Assembly (NCBI RefSeq): GCF_002575655.3
Contig: NC_053040.3
Coordinates: 157,481,148-157,545,147, forward strand
Reading direction: 5' to 3'
Origin: Aegilops tauschii subsp. strangulata
Taxonomy: Eukaryota; Streptophyta; Magnoliopsida; Poales; Poaceae
DNA: 64,000 nt
Shown: piece by piece, positions 1-12,700 of the stretch
Position numbering within the stretch: the first letter of the stretch is position 1
Layout: every line of letters begins with the position of its first letter
Translations under genes and position numbers: made by a program
The notes under the pieces: model-generated
The model's input: the letters and a program-made list of their open reading frames with translations, nothing else
The model's database searches: none
What the model was told of the DNA's origin: nothing

Positions 1-1400
1 AGTTGACAAATTATGAGGGCCAAACATCAACACCATTCGACACATGGCTCTTATCAAGTTCGTGATCACTTCCCAAGTGGTATATTTCATCACATCGGTT
101 GTCATCCCGCCAAGCACCCTTCTTAATGTAAACAAACTTGAGAGAGCTTTCCTATGGTCTAGATCGGACAAGATGACGGGAAAAAAATGCAAGGTGAATT
201 GAGAGATTGTTTGCCGGCCACTTGACTATGGGGGCTTGGGGTTCTCAACACTAACAAGTTTGCGCGTGCTCTTTGTTTGCGGTGGCCTTGGTATGAATGG
301 AAGGAGCCTACAAAGATGTGGGTGGGGGTAGGAAACCCGTGTGATGAGGAGGACCTCAATTTTTCTATGCATCCACCACCATCACTGTTGGTAATGGCGC
401 GGAGACCCCTTTTTGGGATTCACCTTGGCTCCTTGGGTGCAAGCCTAAAGACATTGCCATGCTCATCCACAAAGCTTCCTCGCGAAAAGAATTGGAAGGT
501 GCGGGAGGCCTCAAGCACAATGTGTGGATTCTCAAGATCAAACCCTCCACCACCGTTTCCATTGAGCATATCACACAAATTTTTACCCTTTGGATGCTCT
601 TGCATGAGGTGTATCTTGACAAGCTCGCTCAGGATAACATTATGTGGAAACATATGGTTAGTGGGCACTACGCGGTGGCCTCCCCCTACGAGGCGCAATT
701 CCTAGGGATGGTGCACTCACCCATGGACCAAATGGTTTGGAAGGCTTGGGCTCCCTCCAAAAGTCAAGTTCTTTGCTTGGTTGGTACTTCAAGATAAAAT
801 TTGGACCGCCCATAGATTAGCCAAGCCCGGGTGGCAAAATTGCGGTATTTACCTACTTTGCGTGTCGCTACACTCTGAGGCCTTGGTTCTTGGTCATCGA
901 AATATTTCACATCTTTGGGTTGGTCACTTCCACTTGGCCCTTCATGGACTGGTCGAGGCTTGGTGGGCAAGTACCTGCGCCGATGGCATGGCAAACCGAC
1001 AAGCAAGGTGTTTCCAGTCTGCTGTCTCAAATCAGGTGTGAAGTGTCCTTTTAGGTTTTGGCTGGTAGAGTAGAGGAATGAAAATACTCTTTCGTTTCAT
1101 GCATGGTACTCTAAGTCCCCACTGCGCTAGCTTAGTGGTTCGATTCAACAACAGAACGAACAATCCTCCCTCACCATGCTTATCTTGTGGACTATTTGGA
1201 ATTAATGAAACACAAGAGTTTTCAGGCTTAAAGCGCTCCACCGACAATCTTGCTTACCATTATCTCGACCGAACCCAACCTTTGGGTCATCGTCAGAGTA
1301 AAAAATTGGGGTGAATAATTTTGCGAGAGTAATAATGTGTTCTTTGTACTTGTAACAAACCCTATTCTCTATTATTTACATTAGTTAAAAATCAGTTTTT
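1..1400 (+). mobile_element. LINE (L1-type non-LTR retrotransposon) 3' remnant, unit 1
   Basis: Frame-broken translations on the plus strand (for example around 277-400 and 459-790) read like the C-terminal part of plant L1-type reverse transcriptase plus the downstream zinc-finger (zf-RVT) region, with phrases such as RWPWYEWKEPTK, WILKIKPSTTV and QMVWKAWAPSK. Several frameshifts and stops separate them, so it is dead. The tail after about 1320 is AT-rich and ends beside the Stowaway arm at 1424. The same block at 35104-36960 extends further upstream and includes the YADD reverse transcriptase motif. The family assignment rests on recognition of these motifs; the exact LINE family is not determined. 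Confidence 0.8.
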
Positions 1401-1423
1401 TTAGATAAAGAAAAAATCAGTTG

Positions 1424-1465
1424 CTCCCCCGTTCTTAAATATAAACCCATTTTGAGATTTCAACA
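1424..1465 (+). mobile_element. Stowaway-type MITE, left arm (split by Helitron)
   Basis: The sequence starts CTCCCCCGTTCTTAAATATA and ends GAGATTTCAACA, the familiar terminal inverted repeat arm of grass Stowaway (Tc1/mariner) MITEs. Its inverted partner and interior lie at 31069-31211, on the far side of the Helitron-like element. Joining the two ends gives a continuous MITE interior, so this arm marks the insertion site of the Helitron between A1465 and T31069. Confidence 0.75.
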
Positions 1466-1712
1466 TCCAGAAACAAGAAACCAAGGGGAAACTGAGCGTT
1501 CTCGTAGCTCAGTGTCTGCTGGCCGTCAGATCGTTTCTCTGATGCGATCTGGGCCATCCGACCTCGCGCCCGGATGATCTCGGCCGTCGGAAATTTACCT
1601 GATTGACGTGCGCCGCCCGATATTTCTCGCTATGAGCAGTGCCACTCTCACCCGTGCCACCGCATGTAGTTCATATGCCCCGTCAAGGGCATTTTTGTCA
1701 TTTCGCATGCGG

Positions 1713-1722
1713 TTATATAAAA
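1713..1722 (+). promoter_or_regulatory. Candidate TATA box inside Helitron, unit 1
   Basis: TTATATAAAA lies about 30 bases upstream of a purine-rich start-like region and a GC/CT-rich leader. It is conserved in unit 2 at 37262-37271 although flanking bases differ. It could be the captured core promoter of the gene whose first exon follows. No transcript evidence is available. Confidence 0.5.
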
Positions 1723-1735
1723 CAGGAGCACGCCC

Positions 1736-2430
1736 GTGGAGAGAACCTTAGACCCACGCCCGCACTCGCTCCTCCTCCACCCCTCCCGTGACCACATGCC
1801 GCCGCCATCTCCTTCATCCATCGGCCGCCGCCTTCGCCTACTCCTCCTCCCCTCCCACTCCCGGCAGCGCACAACACGCCGAGGACCTCCCCTTGACCCG
1901 CCTCTTCCTCCCATCCAGCCAGATTCATGGAGCAAAGCCTCTCACGCTCGCTCACGACCCTCAGTTGTGGCTAGGGGTTTGGGTTGGGCATCACCTTCGT
2001 CGCCGGTGGACTCCGGCGGCTCCTCCCCGTCTCCTCCCTCGCCCCCACATGCGGCTCCGCTTCCCGCTGGCCATGGCGCGTGCTTGGCCTCCCGGCACCA
2101 AGAACCGTCCCAGGCCTTGCTGCATCTCCGGCTCTAGCGAGGCATTCCTGGCCGACCAGGTACACTTCTCTCTCCCTCTCGTCCCTCTCCCAATGCCAGC
2201 CACCACACGAGCTCACCTTAGCCTCCTCTTCATCCACTCCTCCATGATGCTCGATAGAGGGAGCACGGGCGGCTTCAAAGGGAGGAGCACCAGGCCAACC
2301 CCCAGCGGTTGGCGCCATCGGATGGCGGCGGCCACCTTCTTCTCCCGGCCGCACCACGCCACAGGTGGAGATGTTCCTCTTGCTCTTCCTCGTGGTGGCA
2401 TGGCAGCACCACCGTCAACGCTGACGTGAG
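1736..2430 (+). pseudogene. GC-rich captured leader / candidate 5' exon, unit 1
   Basis: This stretch is GC- and CT-rich, in contrast to the AT-rich DNA around it, and follows the TATA-like site. Several overlapping plus-strand frames are open, which is expected from composition alone. The best start context is an ATG at 2073 (GCCATGGCG). It opens a frame of about 30 codons ending at a donor-like GTACAC at about 2160, a structure kept in unit 2 (37621 to about 37708). I recognise no protein family. The 3' side is cut by a deletion near 2425 that removes about 1 kb still present in unit 2. It may be the first exon and promoter of a third captured gene. Confidence 0.35.
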
Positions 2431-2587
2431 GGAACAACATGCTAATTCAGCGTCTGTACAACATGTCATTTTTCATTTGAATGAACCGGCAACAAACTTC
2501 TCACCCCGGAGTATACGGTGCTAGCCTAGCGATGTTTACACATTCAAAATCAAATTATTGTTCTAGTATTATTGAGCTATGTTCCAG

Positions 2588-3379
2588 GGTGGAGCTCCAT
2601 TTAGGAAGAGGGAACAAGAGAGCTTCTCAACAAGGCTCTTTGTACTCACCAGAAGGTCATTTGTGAATATGCACAGGCACAGAGGATACTACTGGATGCA
2701 CTTGGGTGTTTACCTGGGCATTGGCATTTGTCTTGGCACCATATTCTACCAAGTTGGCCACAGTTACAGTTCCATCCAGGTAAATTCTAGAAGACATGAT
2801 TCATTAGGCAACATAAATAATTTATATGTCAACAAAATTGATCTGTTCCCCTGGTTTTTCAGTCTAGATGTGAAGTAATAGTGTATACGACGGCACTTCT
2901 TACCATCATGGCCATTGGAGGATTCCCTTCTTTTGTAGAGGACGTAAAGGTTGCTTTCTCCCTGCCATCAGACAAACATTTTCACAAGAGCACTTATATG
3001 TCCATGCTTTCATTGTATATTGAAAGTCTGAAATAAATAAAAGTCTGTCTACACACTTTGTTTCTAGGTATTCAGAAGGGAGAGGCCCAGTGGCCATTAC
3101 GGCGTGGCGGAGTTTGTGATATCAAACACATTTTCAGCCACTCCATACCTGGCCGTCATCGCTGTGATCCCTGGCGCAATGTTGTACTACCTTACCGGGC
3201 TAATGAAAGGACCTGACCGCTTCACTTACTTCGTTGTCAACTTGTGCATGTGCACACTGCTGGTTGAGTGCATGATGATGATCATCGCCATCGTCGTCCT
3301 AGACTTCCTGATTGGGATCATCGTCGAGGCCGGGGTGCAAGGGGTGATGATGGTCAATGGATTTTGTTTTCATTGTTGA
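2588..3379 (+). pseudogene. ABC transporter G family (ABCG11/WBC-like) fragment, unit 1
   Basis: Three consecutive exons encode part of the transmembrane ABC2 domain of a plant half-size ABCG transporter of the WBC11 type. Exon 2588-2779 contains LTRRSFVNM and GICLGTIFYQVGHSYSSIQ, exon 2863-2949 contains MAIGGFPSFVEDVK, and exon 3068-3379 contains ERPSGHYGVAEFVISNT and PYLAVIAVIPGAMLYY. Introns have GT/AG ends. The family exports cuticular lipids or related molecules at the plasma membrane. Here the nucleotide-binding domain is absent and the reading frame stops at 3377-3379, before the usual C-terminal segment. Two upstream exons present in unit 2 (38286-38374, 38470-38597) are deleted here. 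It is a captured gene fragment, not a working transporter. Confidence 0.85.
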
Positions 3380-6270
3380 TCCTGATTTACATAACACCAA
3401 AGGAACAAATCAAGTGAGCTGCAACCAAAACTACCCAGCAAGGTGTGGCTTTTTGCACTGCGAGTTTTATATTGTTATTGTGTTCATGTTTATGGTCAGG
3501 TTTGCAGAAAACCTTTCTTGATTCTTGCTTTACCATGGAGGTTGTCTACAAGGATTCAGAAGACAACGATTTGCTTCAACTGCATTTGGAAGCAGCTGTT
3601 GGGAGCATGGAAACCATTGTAAGAACATAAAGTTGAAGCATAGAAAGATGGAAGGAGGTCTGACTCTTCACATTTCAATTCCACTTTTTGTTATTAGCTG
3701 TTGTCTTACCATCAATTACAATTACAGTGGGTGGGGCTGGTCACCTTGGATCTGCAAGATGCCTTCGCACTAGCGTGATGCTGGTAAGGTGGGTCTTGCC
3801 TATCGATTCTTGCCGCTGGATGTGCTCCTTCGTGAAAAGAAGTATAAAATGCTACTTTTGCCATCTTAAAATGGCGCAAACTAATTCTACCAGTTTTAGC
3901 CATTTAAAATATCACTGAAGTTGTCTAGTGTTTTTTTATTCAGCTCCATTGTGCTAAAATATCTAGCATATGCGTGTGATAAATGTGTAGTTGATGGTGT
4001 ATCTTTTGGATGGTTTCTACCACTAAAACTTTGTGATTTCTTCCCCTTCGTAGTTGATTTAGTTCAATCAAAAATAGTCAGTCACTTAACTGTCGATTTG
4101 ACCCTAGCGAGTCTGGATTCTGCCTTTCCAGGACAAGAACTGTATTTATTTATTATCCTGTAATATTGTGTGTCATCAGATTTATTCATTTAAATTTTGA
4201 ATAGGGGAACTATAAGAATGCAGATTAAAAAGAGTTGTTCATCTTTTGCCAGCAGGTGCATGTTATGATTATTGCGGTGGAGTGCCGAGTGCTGAAATAT
4301 GCATTCGACGTCCGTTTCAGATTTTGTTTCACTTTACTGGAATTTTTTCTTTCGTGAACTAAAATATAGGAGCATGCACTAGAAGCTTGGTATGGTTCAA
4401 AATATTGTGATAAACTTCGATCCATAGATACATACAGATATAATAACTGGTTGCAGTTTGTCATCACTATTTTGAATCTAGCTCTTCTACTTCTGTTTTC
4501 TGTAATGAATATTCAATTTCTACAGTTTATGGTATGCACCCTTTTCGTAAAGGAACACCTATTGTTTTTCGTTTGTCTAAAAACCATAGGTAATTAGCAA
4601 AATATTTAGATCCCATATCTATTTGTGTATATGCATGATTAGTTATTTAGGTGTATACTTCTTTAACCTTATTGGCTTATAAAGAGGTTATAAATGTTGG
4701 TTAGCCCACCGCTTCTGCGGGCAACGCGTGGCGCTTTCCTATCTATATAGGATATGTATTTACTGGAATAACAAAGTCACTAGCTATATATTGTATGATC
4801 CAGATGTGTATTTCTCGATGTGCTAAAGATGTTGATTGCGTTCTAAGGTGTTGACTAAGCAAACAAAAAGGGTTTGAAAGGCCCCATAGTGGTCAAACAA
4901 AGGTGTATTCAGGTCCAAAGCTTCCAGAGCTATGATATAAATGTGGTTGGTAAATGGTAATGGAATACTTACAAGTCGAATATCACTTACTGCGTGAAGT
5001 GCATAAATTTGTAGGCGTATACAAATAGAAAGAATATATGTTACAATTACTACTATGTACTGATCAGGGTGTGTAGTTCTGGTTAGATCTACACCATACA
5101 ACTTCTCATGGAAAACACCTATCGACTATCAAAAAATTGAATCGAGCATTTTTCATATTATGTGAAGTTAGGTCCATCCATTATTATTGTCTTGTGGTTC
5201 GTATTTTGCTCTATATTGCCAGCATACTCTAAAATGTTTGATACATGCTTTGCAGATTTTGTTTGCTAAGAGGTTTAATCATTTCAACCGATTCAAATGC
5301 AAAAGGGAGGTAAACTCCCTCCTGATGTTGATGTTAAATTAACTATTGAATGTTGGACTATAAAATAATGGGATCAAAATTAGGAGATCTGTAAAAATGT
5401 AGTTTCTGTTAAAGATGGGATCAAAGTTAGAACCATATATATTGGTTCCACGACATGCTCAAAGGGATGTATGAACCGAACCATTAATATTACAAGTGAT
5501 TACTCCTCCTTGTGTCTTTCTTTGGTCCTTTCATCTGTCTGCTGCCCTTATACCTTTGCATTCATTGGATCTATTGAATAGTGTACTACCAGGTTGGCTA
5601 GAGGTGGGTTGCAGTGAGCCGCACTTCCTATCGGTGATGTAAAGTCACTTAATGAATAATGAACATGAATTTGTGTGCACATATAAGCTCTAATGTATTG
5701 TTATTACCGCTCTTATTCATGTGACTCAACATCTAGGAGTATTAATAGATGAATCGTTATTTGTGGCCTTTTGGTACGATGAACTGAACCTTGAATCCTC
5801 GATCCTTTTGGTGTATCACATGTTGCATTGCCTATGGTAAAACACAACTGGTATGTAATAGAATTCGATGCTCCGAACCTTTTCATCTTTCTGAACCTTA
5901 CTGGGCTTGATATGGTTGGGGACAAATGGGGTATGGTAAGCCACACTCTATCAAATATTATTACTGGCACTGCATTGTATTCCCTCAAAAAAAGTCACTA
6001 CATTGTAAATATGTTAGTGTGATGCATCCTACTCTGCTTCGCTTTTGGTATAATGCCCTGAACCTGTGCACTTCTCCCTTTCATCATGTGAATCTGTTGA
6101 ATATGAAGCGCTTTTCCCTTTCATCATCCAAATCTATTGAATATGAGGTGTGCCCAGCGACGGCTCCACCAGCGTCTTCGGCAGCCATTCTTTGAAGTAA
6201 AGGTAATTCAACGCCTGCTTTCCTCTCTCATTCACTGTTGACTTTTTCTCACTTCAATCTCACACTACAG
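3380..6270. other. Helitron interior without recognisable gene, unit 1
   Basis: This AT-rich stretch has only short unconvincing frames. It matches 39939 to about 41938 of unit 2. From about 5376 to 6361 it has roughly 1 kb that unit 2 lacks. A short frame near 3525-3628 (VYKDSEDNDLLQLHLEAA) is open in both units but not recognised; it may be a further captured exon. Nothing else can be supported. Confidence 0.5.
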
Positions 6271-7100
6271 GCTCAGATCCAAGACCTTAGGCATGGATGC
6301 CATGGACATCTTAGGCATGGACGCCGTGGACATTGGTGTGATTTGTGACGAGGGATCTCCAGGTTCAACATCGCCAAGGACAAGAACACCTGAACCCAGA
6401 GTAATCTTCTAAACACATGCTCTAACTTTCTATGAACTGGCATATCCGATTCAAACCCTCATCTGACTACCTAGATGTTCTTTTGTGAAACAACTATTTT
6501 GACCTCACTTTGAACCTACAGGAAGATGACTATCTGATAGTAATCCCCTATTCCCACATATTTGGGCTTATGCTGGAAGCTTTAAAATTGCCCCCTGCAA
6601 TTTACCATCACAAGATACGTCTGGGTGGCAAGGCTCGTGTGACAGTCACTTTCAATTCTTCCTTAGAGCAGCTTGATGGTTTGCTTGTTCCTACCTCAAT
6701 ATCTGGTATGGTTTCACATACCTATGAAGATGCAGAAGACAGTGCCGCTATGGAAGCTATTAGATATATGGAAAACGCGCGTGGGGAAGAAATTAGAGAC
6801 TACCACTACACCCATGTCATAACGCTTCAAAATCAAGTCAGGCATTTGGTCACGTGGTTGTTGGAAGGAAATGAGACTATCAAGAAACTACACAAAGGCT
6901 GGTACTATGTTGTTAGGTAGATGAGCTCATATTCTGACCAGATACAGAACTCAACAACTGCTCGACACCTCAGAGGGCAAGCTAATACCAAAGGGATTAT
7001 GAAATCAGTGCTGGCAGGCATTGAGGAACTAACACATAGGTTACATTATATTGGAGCGAAGTCAGAGGAGCGGCCGATGACTATTAAAGATAGCTTCTGA
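6271..7100 (+). pseudogene. Unidentified captured gene, two exons, unit 1 copy
   Basis: Exon A (6271-6400) reads through MDAMDILGMDAVDIGV and SPRTRTPEPR to a GT donor at 6401. After an intron (6401-6521, ending CTACAG) exon B opens at 6522 with EDDYLIVIPYSHIFG and stays in one frame for 192 codons to a TGA at 7098-7100, broken only by an in-frame TAG at 6918-6920. The unit 2 copy has the same frame and length but a different single stop (42461-42463) and a sense codon at this place. The composition looks like a genuine soluble plant protein (SSYSDQIQNSTTARHLRGQ near the end). I do not recognise the family. It lies inside the Helitron, in the same orientation as the ABCG exons. Confidence 0.6.
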
Positions 7101-7591
7101 TAACCTTCAAAAAAACATGTCCCAATCAGCAGGCTCGAGTTCTTAGTTGGCAACATACTTTTGGTTCTTATTAGTCAAGTTTACTAGTGGAACATTTGTC
7201 TTTTGGAGGTCTCCAAGTGCTTTTAGATTTGTACTATGCAAGAATCATGTAGCGATGACGTTCTGCTCCAAAGACTGAACCTACAATGACAGCTTCCTTT
7301 ATGTAAGTGTTTGTGTAAACAAGTGTGAGGCAAGCGGCTGTCTGTACTCTTATCAGGTGGCTTCTCATCTTCTGTTGTGAAATGTTATGTTTATGTTCAT
7401 GTCTTATCAGGTGGATTCTCATTTTCTGCACGCAAACGCCCTTTGCTTCTGATTGATTATTATTGTTCTTTACTTTTTATCATATTTGCTGGTATATGGT
7501 GTGCAGGATATACCTTTGCTTGGATATGCATTCCTCTCGGTGTATCACCTTATCTCCTCTATGATGCTTTGTGCTTGAGTACAGATTCTCT
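7101..7591. other. Helitron interior up to copia insertion, unit 1
   Basis: Nothing coding is recognised here. Compared with unit 2 (42677-42933) it contains about 250 extra bases (about 7303-7545) that unit 2 lacks. The last five bases TCTCT are one half of the copia target-site duplication. Confidence 0.6.
7587..7591. repeat. Copia target-site duplication, left (TCTCT)
   Basis: TCTCT is repeated at 30585-30589 directly after the other LTR, and occurs once at the empty site of unit 2. Confidence 0.9.
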
Positions 7592-9762
7592 TGTAGGGTA
7601 ACGCAGCAGAAAACAAAAAAATTCCAACCTACGCACCAGCCCAGGACCACTATGGAGACTGCATACATGGTTTGATCTTTTTTGTTACCGACTCGTAGCG
7701 CAGCGGAAGTAGAGTCGATGACGAACGGCGGTGCAGATCCCCGTAGCTAGGATTTACAACCTCCCAACCGCGAGGATGTATACCCTCATCCGCCCCACGG
7801 ACAGCCCTCCGGGAGGCGGTCGGACAGTCCCTTGGACGGTGTCGCGGACAGCCCTTCGGGAGGACCCTCAAAACTCGGACGGTCACTCGGACAGCCCTTC
7901 GGGAGGATTCACAGAACTCGGACTGTCACTTGGACAACCCTTTGGGAGGCACTCTCAAAACAGCCCCTCAGGCAAAAGGATCGAAACTACGACCTCTCTA
8001 CATGGTTGCACACATACGGTGTCATCTATCCGGCAGGGCTTCGCCGTCCAGAACTAGTTCCTGCCGGAACCCAGACAGCCTTTCGGCTCTACGAAACTAT
8101 TTCGCTGGGAGGGAGAGAGAAGCCAGATCATGCATGGCACTTGTATGTGAGAAAGAGTGAGTGTGGAGGGCTGCCCCTCCACCTCTATTTATAGGAAATC
8201 CCAAGGGGTAGGGTAGTTTAACACAAAAACCCAAAATGCACATGAATGAAGTCCTTCCTCAAGGGCATAAGAGTGAAACCAAGGAACAAGAGGGGCTCCA
8301 AGGTGGAGCCCCAAGTGTGGCCGGCCACACCCCTTGGGGGGCCCCATGAGGGCCTCCCAATCCATCCATGTCATCCCTAGATCTTTTGGGCAAAGCCCCA
8401 AAAGGTGGCTTTCCATAAAATATCCCAAAAAGCACTTTCACTATTCACGACGACATTTTTCAGCGTCCGTTCGAACTGAAAATATTTATGTGGGCTTAGA
8501 ACATTTCCAGTACCCACCATAATAATTTTCAACGCATTCTGGAACAATTCCAGTTTAGTGATTTTCATCTGCGAAAAGCATCTGAACCGGTTCCTGCAGC
8601 TCCGTAACATTTTCAGTTTTTATTTCTGAAAATTCCAAAAAGTTTCCAGAATGATTCTGGCACCCTCCAAGAATTATCATGCATGTGCCGAAACCATTTT
8701 GACTTAATGGCATACCCCGAAACAACTATTTCGGTTTCACCGAAACTTATCCGGTGACCTCTCTCTGCGGAGCTTTTCCGCTGTCCGAAACTTTTCGGTG
8801 TCCGAAACGTTTTCGATGATTTTCTCTCAGACTCCTTGTCTGGTATTCAGCAGATAGATGACCCTTAAGCATGTGACCCTATAGGTTTGGTGAAGTATAG
8901 ACATGACCAGGAACCCCTTCCGATCAATGATCAACAGAGCCGTGGACACCCATATTGACCCCTATACCCACGCGAATGAATATTCGAGTGAACCTCCAGT
9001 TGCAATGAGCTATTCCTGTTGCTTCGTGATATGTCACAAACACCTGAGGTGAGATTTGTTGCATCCCCGTGGACGAACAATTTGTCCACCATGCAAGTTA
9101 CCTCGTTACCGGTTTTGTTCTCTTTTCTCGTTTCCGTGTTCCGGCATCCCAGTGATCAAATCACACTGTGTCTGGCCAGACGATGATGGATACCGTAATA
9201 CCGAGAGGGCCCGAGAATATCTCTCCATCGTCGGAGGAGCAAATCCCAATCTTGAGCTATCAAGTTACTTGACACACTTTTCCATGAACCCGTAAGCCGC
9301 CGTAATAGCCACCCATTTACGGATGACGTTTAACAAACCCCAAAGTTCATGAAGCAAGCATGAAGAAACTCGATTCTCTCATGGTCTAAGGAATCATGCA
9401 AATGTTAACCATCTTTGTGTTATGCACCATTAACTTGTGACGAATGAATCTCTTAGCATAACATCAATCTGGGTCGATTCAACACAAATGTTCTCTTAAC
9501 ATTGTGCCCTCAAAATTGCTGGCATAGACATGCCCATGATCAGGAAAACAGAACCATCATGCAACACTTGAGCTAGTCTTAGAGACTAGACTAGGAATAC
9601 TTCTTACCGTTTATTATTCCACACGTGCATATGAGTCTTCCCCCGAGCCTCGTGGATATTGCAGACTCGAGAATCATTGCAGTTTCATGGAACATAAACA
9701 TAATTATGAACTCGGAGATAAATAATATCATTTATTATTGCCTCTAGGGCATATCTCCTACA
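7592..9762 (-). repeat. Copia LTR (3' LTR in element sense)
   Basis: The LTR is bounded by TGTA and TACA ends and repeated at 28407-30584 with scattered substitutions and small indels. In element orientation (minus) this is the 3' LTR, because the purine tract lies at 9763-9790 just inside it. Open frames within it are not conserved proteins. Confidence 0.9.
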
Positions 9763-9790
9763 GACTCCCACTTGCACTAGAGTCAATAAT
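9763..9790 (-). promoter_or_regulatory. Copia polypurine tract
   Basis: The minus strand reads GACTCTAGTGCAAGTGGGAG next to the LTR start, the plus-strand DNA priming site typical of Angela/WIS/BARE elements. Confidence 0.85.
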
Positions 9791-12700
9791 CCAGTTAATG
9801 CTAATGCACTTCACACCTATGGCATACTGGTGTAAAAAATGCTTCGCATGTGGTATAGCCTGATGTCCATCGGATCTAACAACTTCAGCTCCGTGTCTAT
9901 CTCTGCATATCCTCGCATTTTCACGCTTTCACAAAATTCATATTTTGTGTGGACTTGGCTTTTATGTATGTGAATCACAGGTCGAACCTGGATTCCTCAG
10001 ACTGGGTTATGGAGAAACTACCTGCAGTAGTGTCCCATTGACAAAAGCCATCTTGGAACCATACTAAGTTCATGAATGAACTATATGATTCAATATCTTG
10101 TTTGTCGCTTCTAAAGCGTCAACATACTTAGTCATTTGTTATAGAATTCGCCACAGTATCCTGTTGGGAACAATTTCCAACTACCGTGCCACCATATTGT
10201 GTATCACACAAAACCCTTAACTTAAATCGAAAATCGCATGGAGAAAAGATGAAGACTGTATCAATGTAACATTTTACAACGAACTCTTCATGATCTCCGC
10301 TTGCGAGAAAACATATCATCAGTACTTACTCTAGTACTCAATGACATCTTTCACTGTTGTCCCACGATCAGTACTTTGATCACTTTAGTATCCATACTCG
10401 CAACACCTTGGGAGTATTGGACATATCTGGTTGTTTTACATACCATGGAATACATGATTAATCCAAACACAAAAGTGTGTGAAATCTGCATCATGTAGTT
10501 TGCTCATCAGTGTTTTGCGACACCGAGTCTTGCAAAAAAACTCTTCCATGTGACTCCGGCAAGAATCACTCCTTGGCGGTTTTAAATGCTAAAAGATTTT
10601 AGAACCTTGTCAATATGTATTCATTGCTTAGCCCTATTAGGTAAATCTATCTCCATAGATCATTATGCCTAATATTGAGGCTATTTAGCCTATGCACTTC
10701 ATCAAAAAACTATTTTCAAATGAAGTCCTAATTCGTGTCAAGAAATTTATTTCCAATTAACAATGTGTCAAGCACACAAGGTTTTTAGAAATATTATTAT
10801 GCTCCCACTTACTTTCTTGAATTACAAGCATCTTCGTTACCCATTGATGAAGTCAGAACCCTTTGACCATTTCATCAAAGCACGAAGATTCAAACTCCAT
10901 TTTGCTCTCTTCTGTCCATCGCTGGAACTTTGAAGTTTGCACCCTTACTAGCATCCTATGGATAGACAAAATGCCTTGGACTGTAACACATGCAAGTCCT
11001 TGGTTTCATTTCCATCAGATGGAAATCTTATTGTCATCCATGTTTCATATCTCATGATTGAAATATGTATTAATTGCTAGTTTAACCTGAACCGACTTTA
11101 AGCATCGCCACGATGAAAACAACCTCATCGTAGTCAACTTTTGAACTTGTTATTTCAACAAGTCGAGCTTTATGGATAAAACATTTTTATCCGTATCAGT
11201 TTTAAGTTCCATAAATATTCGTTAGACTCTAAGTCTTCCGAAAGGTGTATCAAGGTTTTCATCTTGAATCACTTATATGGAAACTAACCTGGGTTGTATT
11301 GGCATTTAGCCAATTCCGGAGTCAGGGCCCATCAACGCTTCCATGTGTATCGTAGGTATAATGTTGTCTAACAACAATACCTCGTTTGCGCACCTGAGAG
11401 GTTTGCACGAGCCTTGCCTACGTGGTTCAGCTGCAAGTTCGACCGAAGTTCATACATTTTATTGTAGAGACTTCCGTATCAGTCGCAGTAGGAAACTCTG
11501 GAATTACTTCCAAGGTCTCTTTCCTTTGATCTGATGACGAAGATACTGTTTATCTTGTCGAGTTGCACTATTCTCCCACTCACCTTTTTGAAAGAACCAT
11601 TCTCTTTAAAAGCACACCGTTTCGCGGCAAAACTATTTGCCTCGGTATAGTGAGGGAGGAATACCCAACATTTTGGTATAACCTACAAAGTAGCACTTGT
11701 CTGATTTGGAATAGGTTTGTAACCTTTTACACAAGCCCCATATTCCAAATGTTAAGAAAAGATATAACATGGTTGGGCGTACCATACCATGCCGTCATTT
11801 CAACAGACCTGATGGAGCTCTTTTCAGTGTAAAAGTCGCAGTCTCTAAAGCATTACTCTTCAAAAGTGATAATGGCAAATTTATTTATGTCATCTTTGAT
11901 CTTACCATGTCATAAATGGTTTGATTACATCTCCACGGACTTTCCACTTGCAGTGGTGTTCCGGGAGGTGCAAGTTATGAAACCCCATTCACAACTCATC
12001 AGACATTCGCTAAACATGTAACTCAAATATTCCTTTGTGCAATCAAATTGCAGAAACATAATTTTCTTGTTACAATAACTTCTACTTCATTTTTGAAAAC
12101 CTTTCGAATGATTTCAAAAGATCCAGACTTACGTCTCATCAACTAAATATCCATATATCTACTTGAGTCATTTCTGAAGATAAATAAATCCACCACTAAC
12201 AACACTTATCGGACTACACACATCAAATGTATGATCACTAATAAGTTTGTTGTTTGTTCCTTATGGCCTGTGAACGGTATTTTAGTCACTTCACTTTTCG
12301 GAGGAAAGTTGCAAGTGTCAGATGATTCAAAATAAAAAAGACTTCAAAATCCATCATAATGGAATTTTCCATGCGGGTTTCTCCAATGTGACCAAATGTA
12401 GTGCCACACTTGTGTGGTATTCTTTTAGTCTTGCGACATTTAGCGTTAGTGTTATGGATGTATCATATTACCATCAATATTCATAACATACATCCCATCT
12501 TGGATGGAAGCATGGCCCTTCATGTTATTCATAATACTTAACAACAATTGTTGTTTTATGAATAACTCCTTTGCAACAAACATTGTGCAATGGGCTAGAG
12601 TGTATGAAACTCTAAAATGAATTATAAAAGTAAACCCAGAGGTATTGTATTATTATCAATATTCATAACATACATCTCATTCATAATGAAAGTATGGCCC

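Noticed and set aside
4700..4755. Hairpin CCGCTTCTGCGG with nearby CTATCTATATAGG as another Helitron end
   Set aside because: No CTRR followed by T at the right distance and no matching 5' end; the true end at 31068 explains the structure better.
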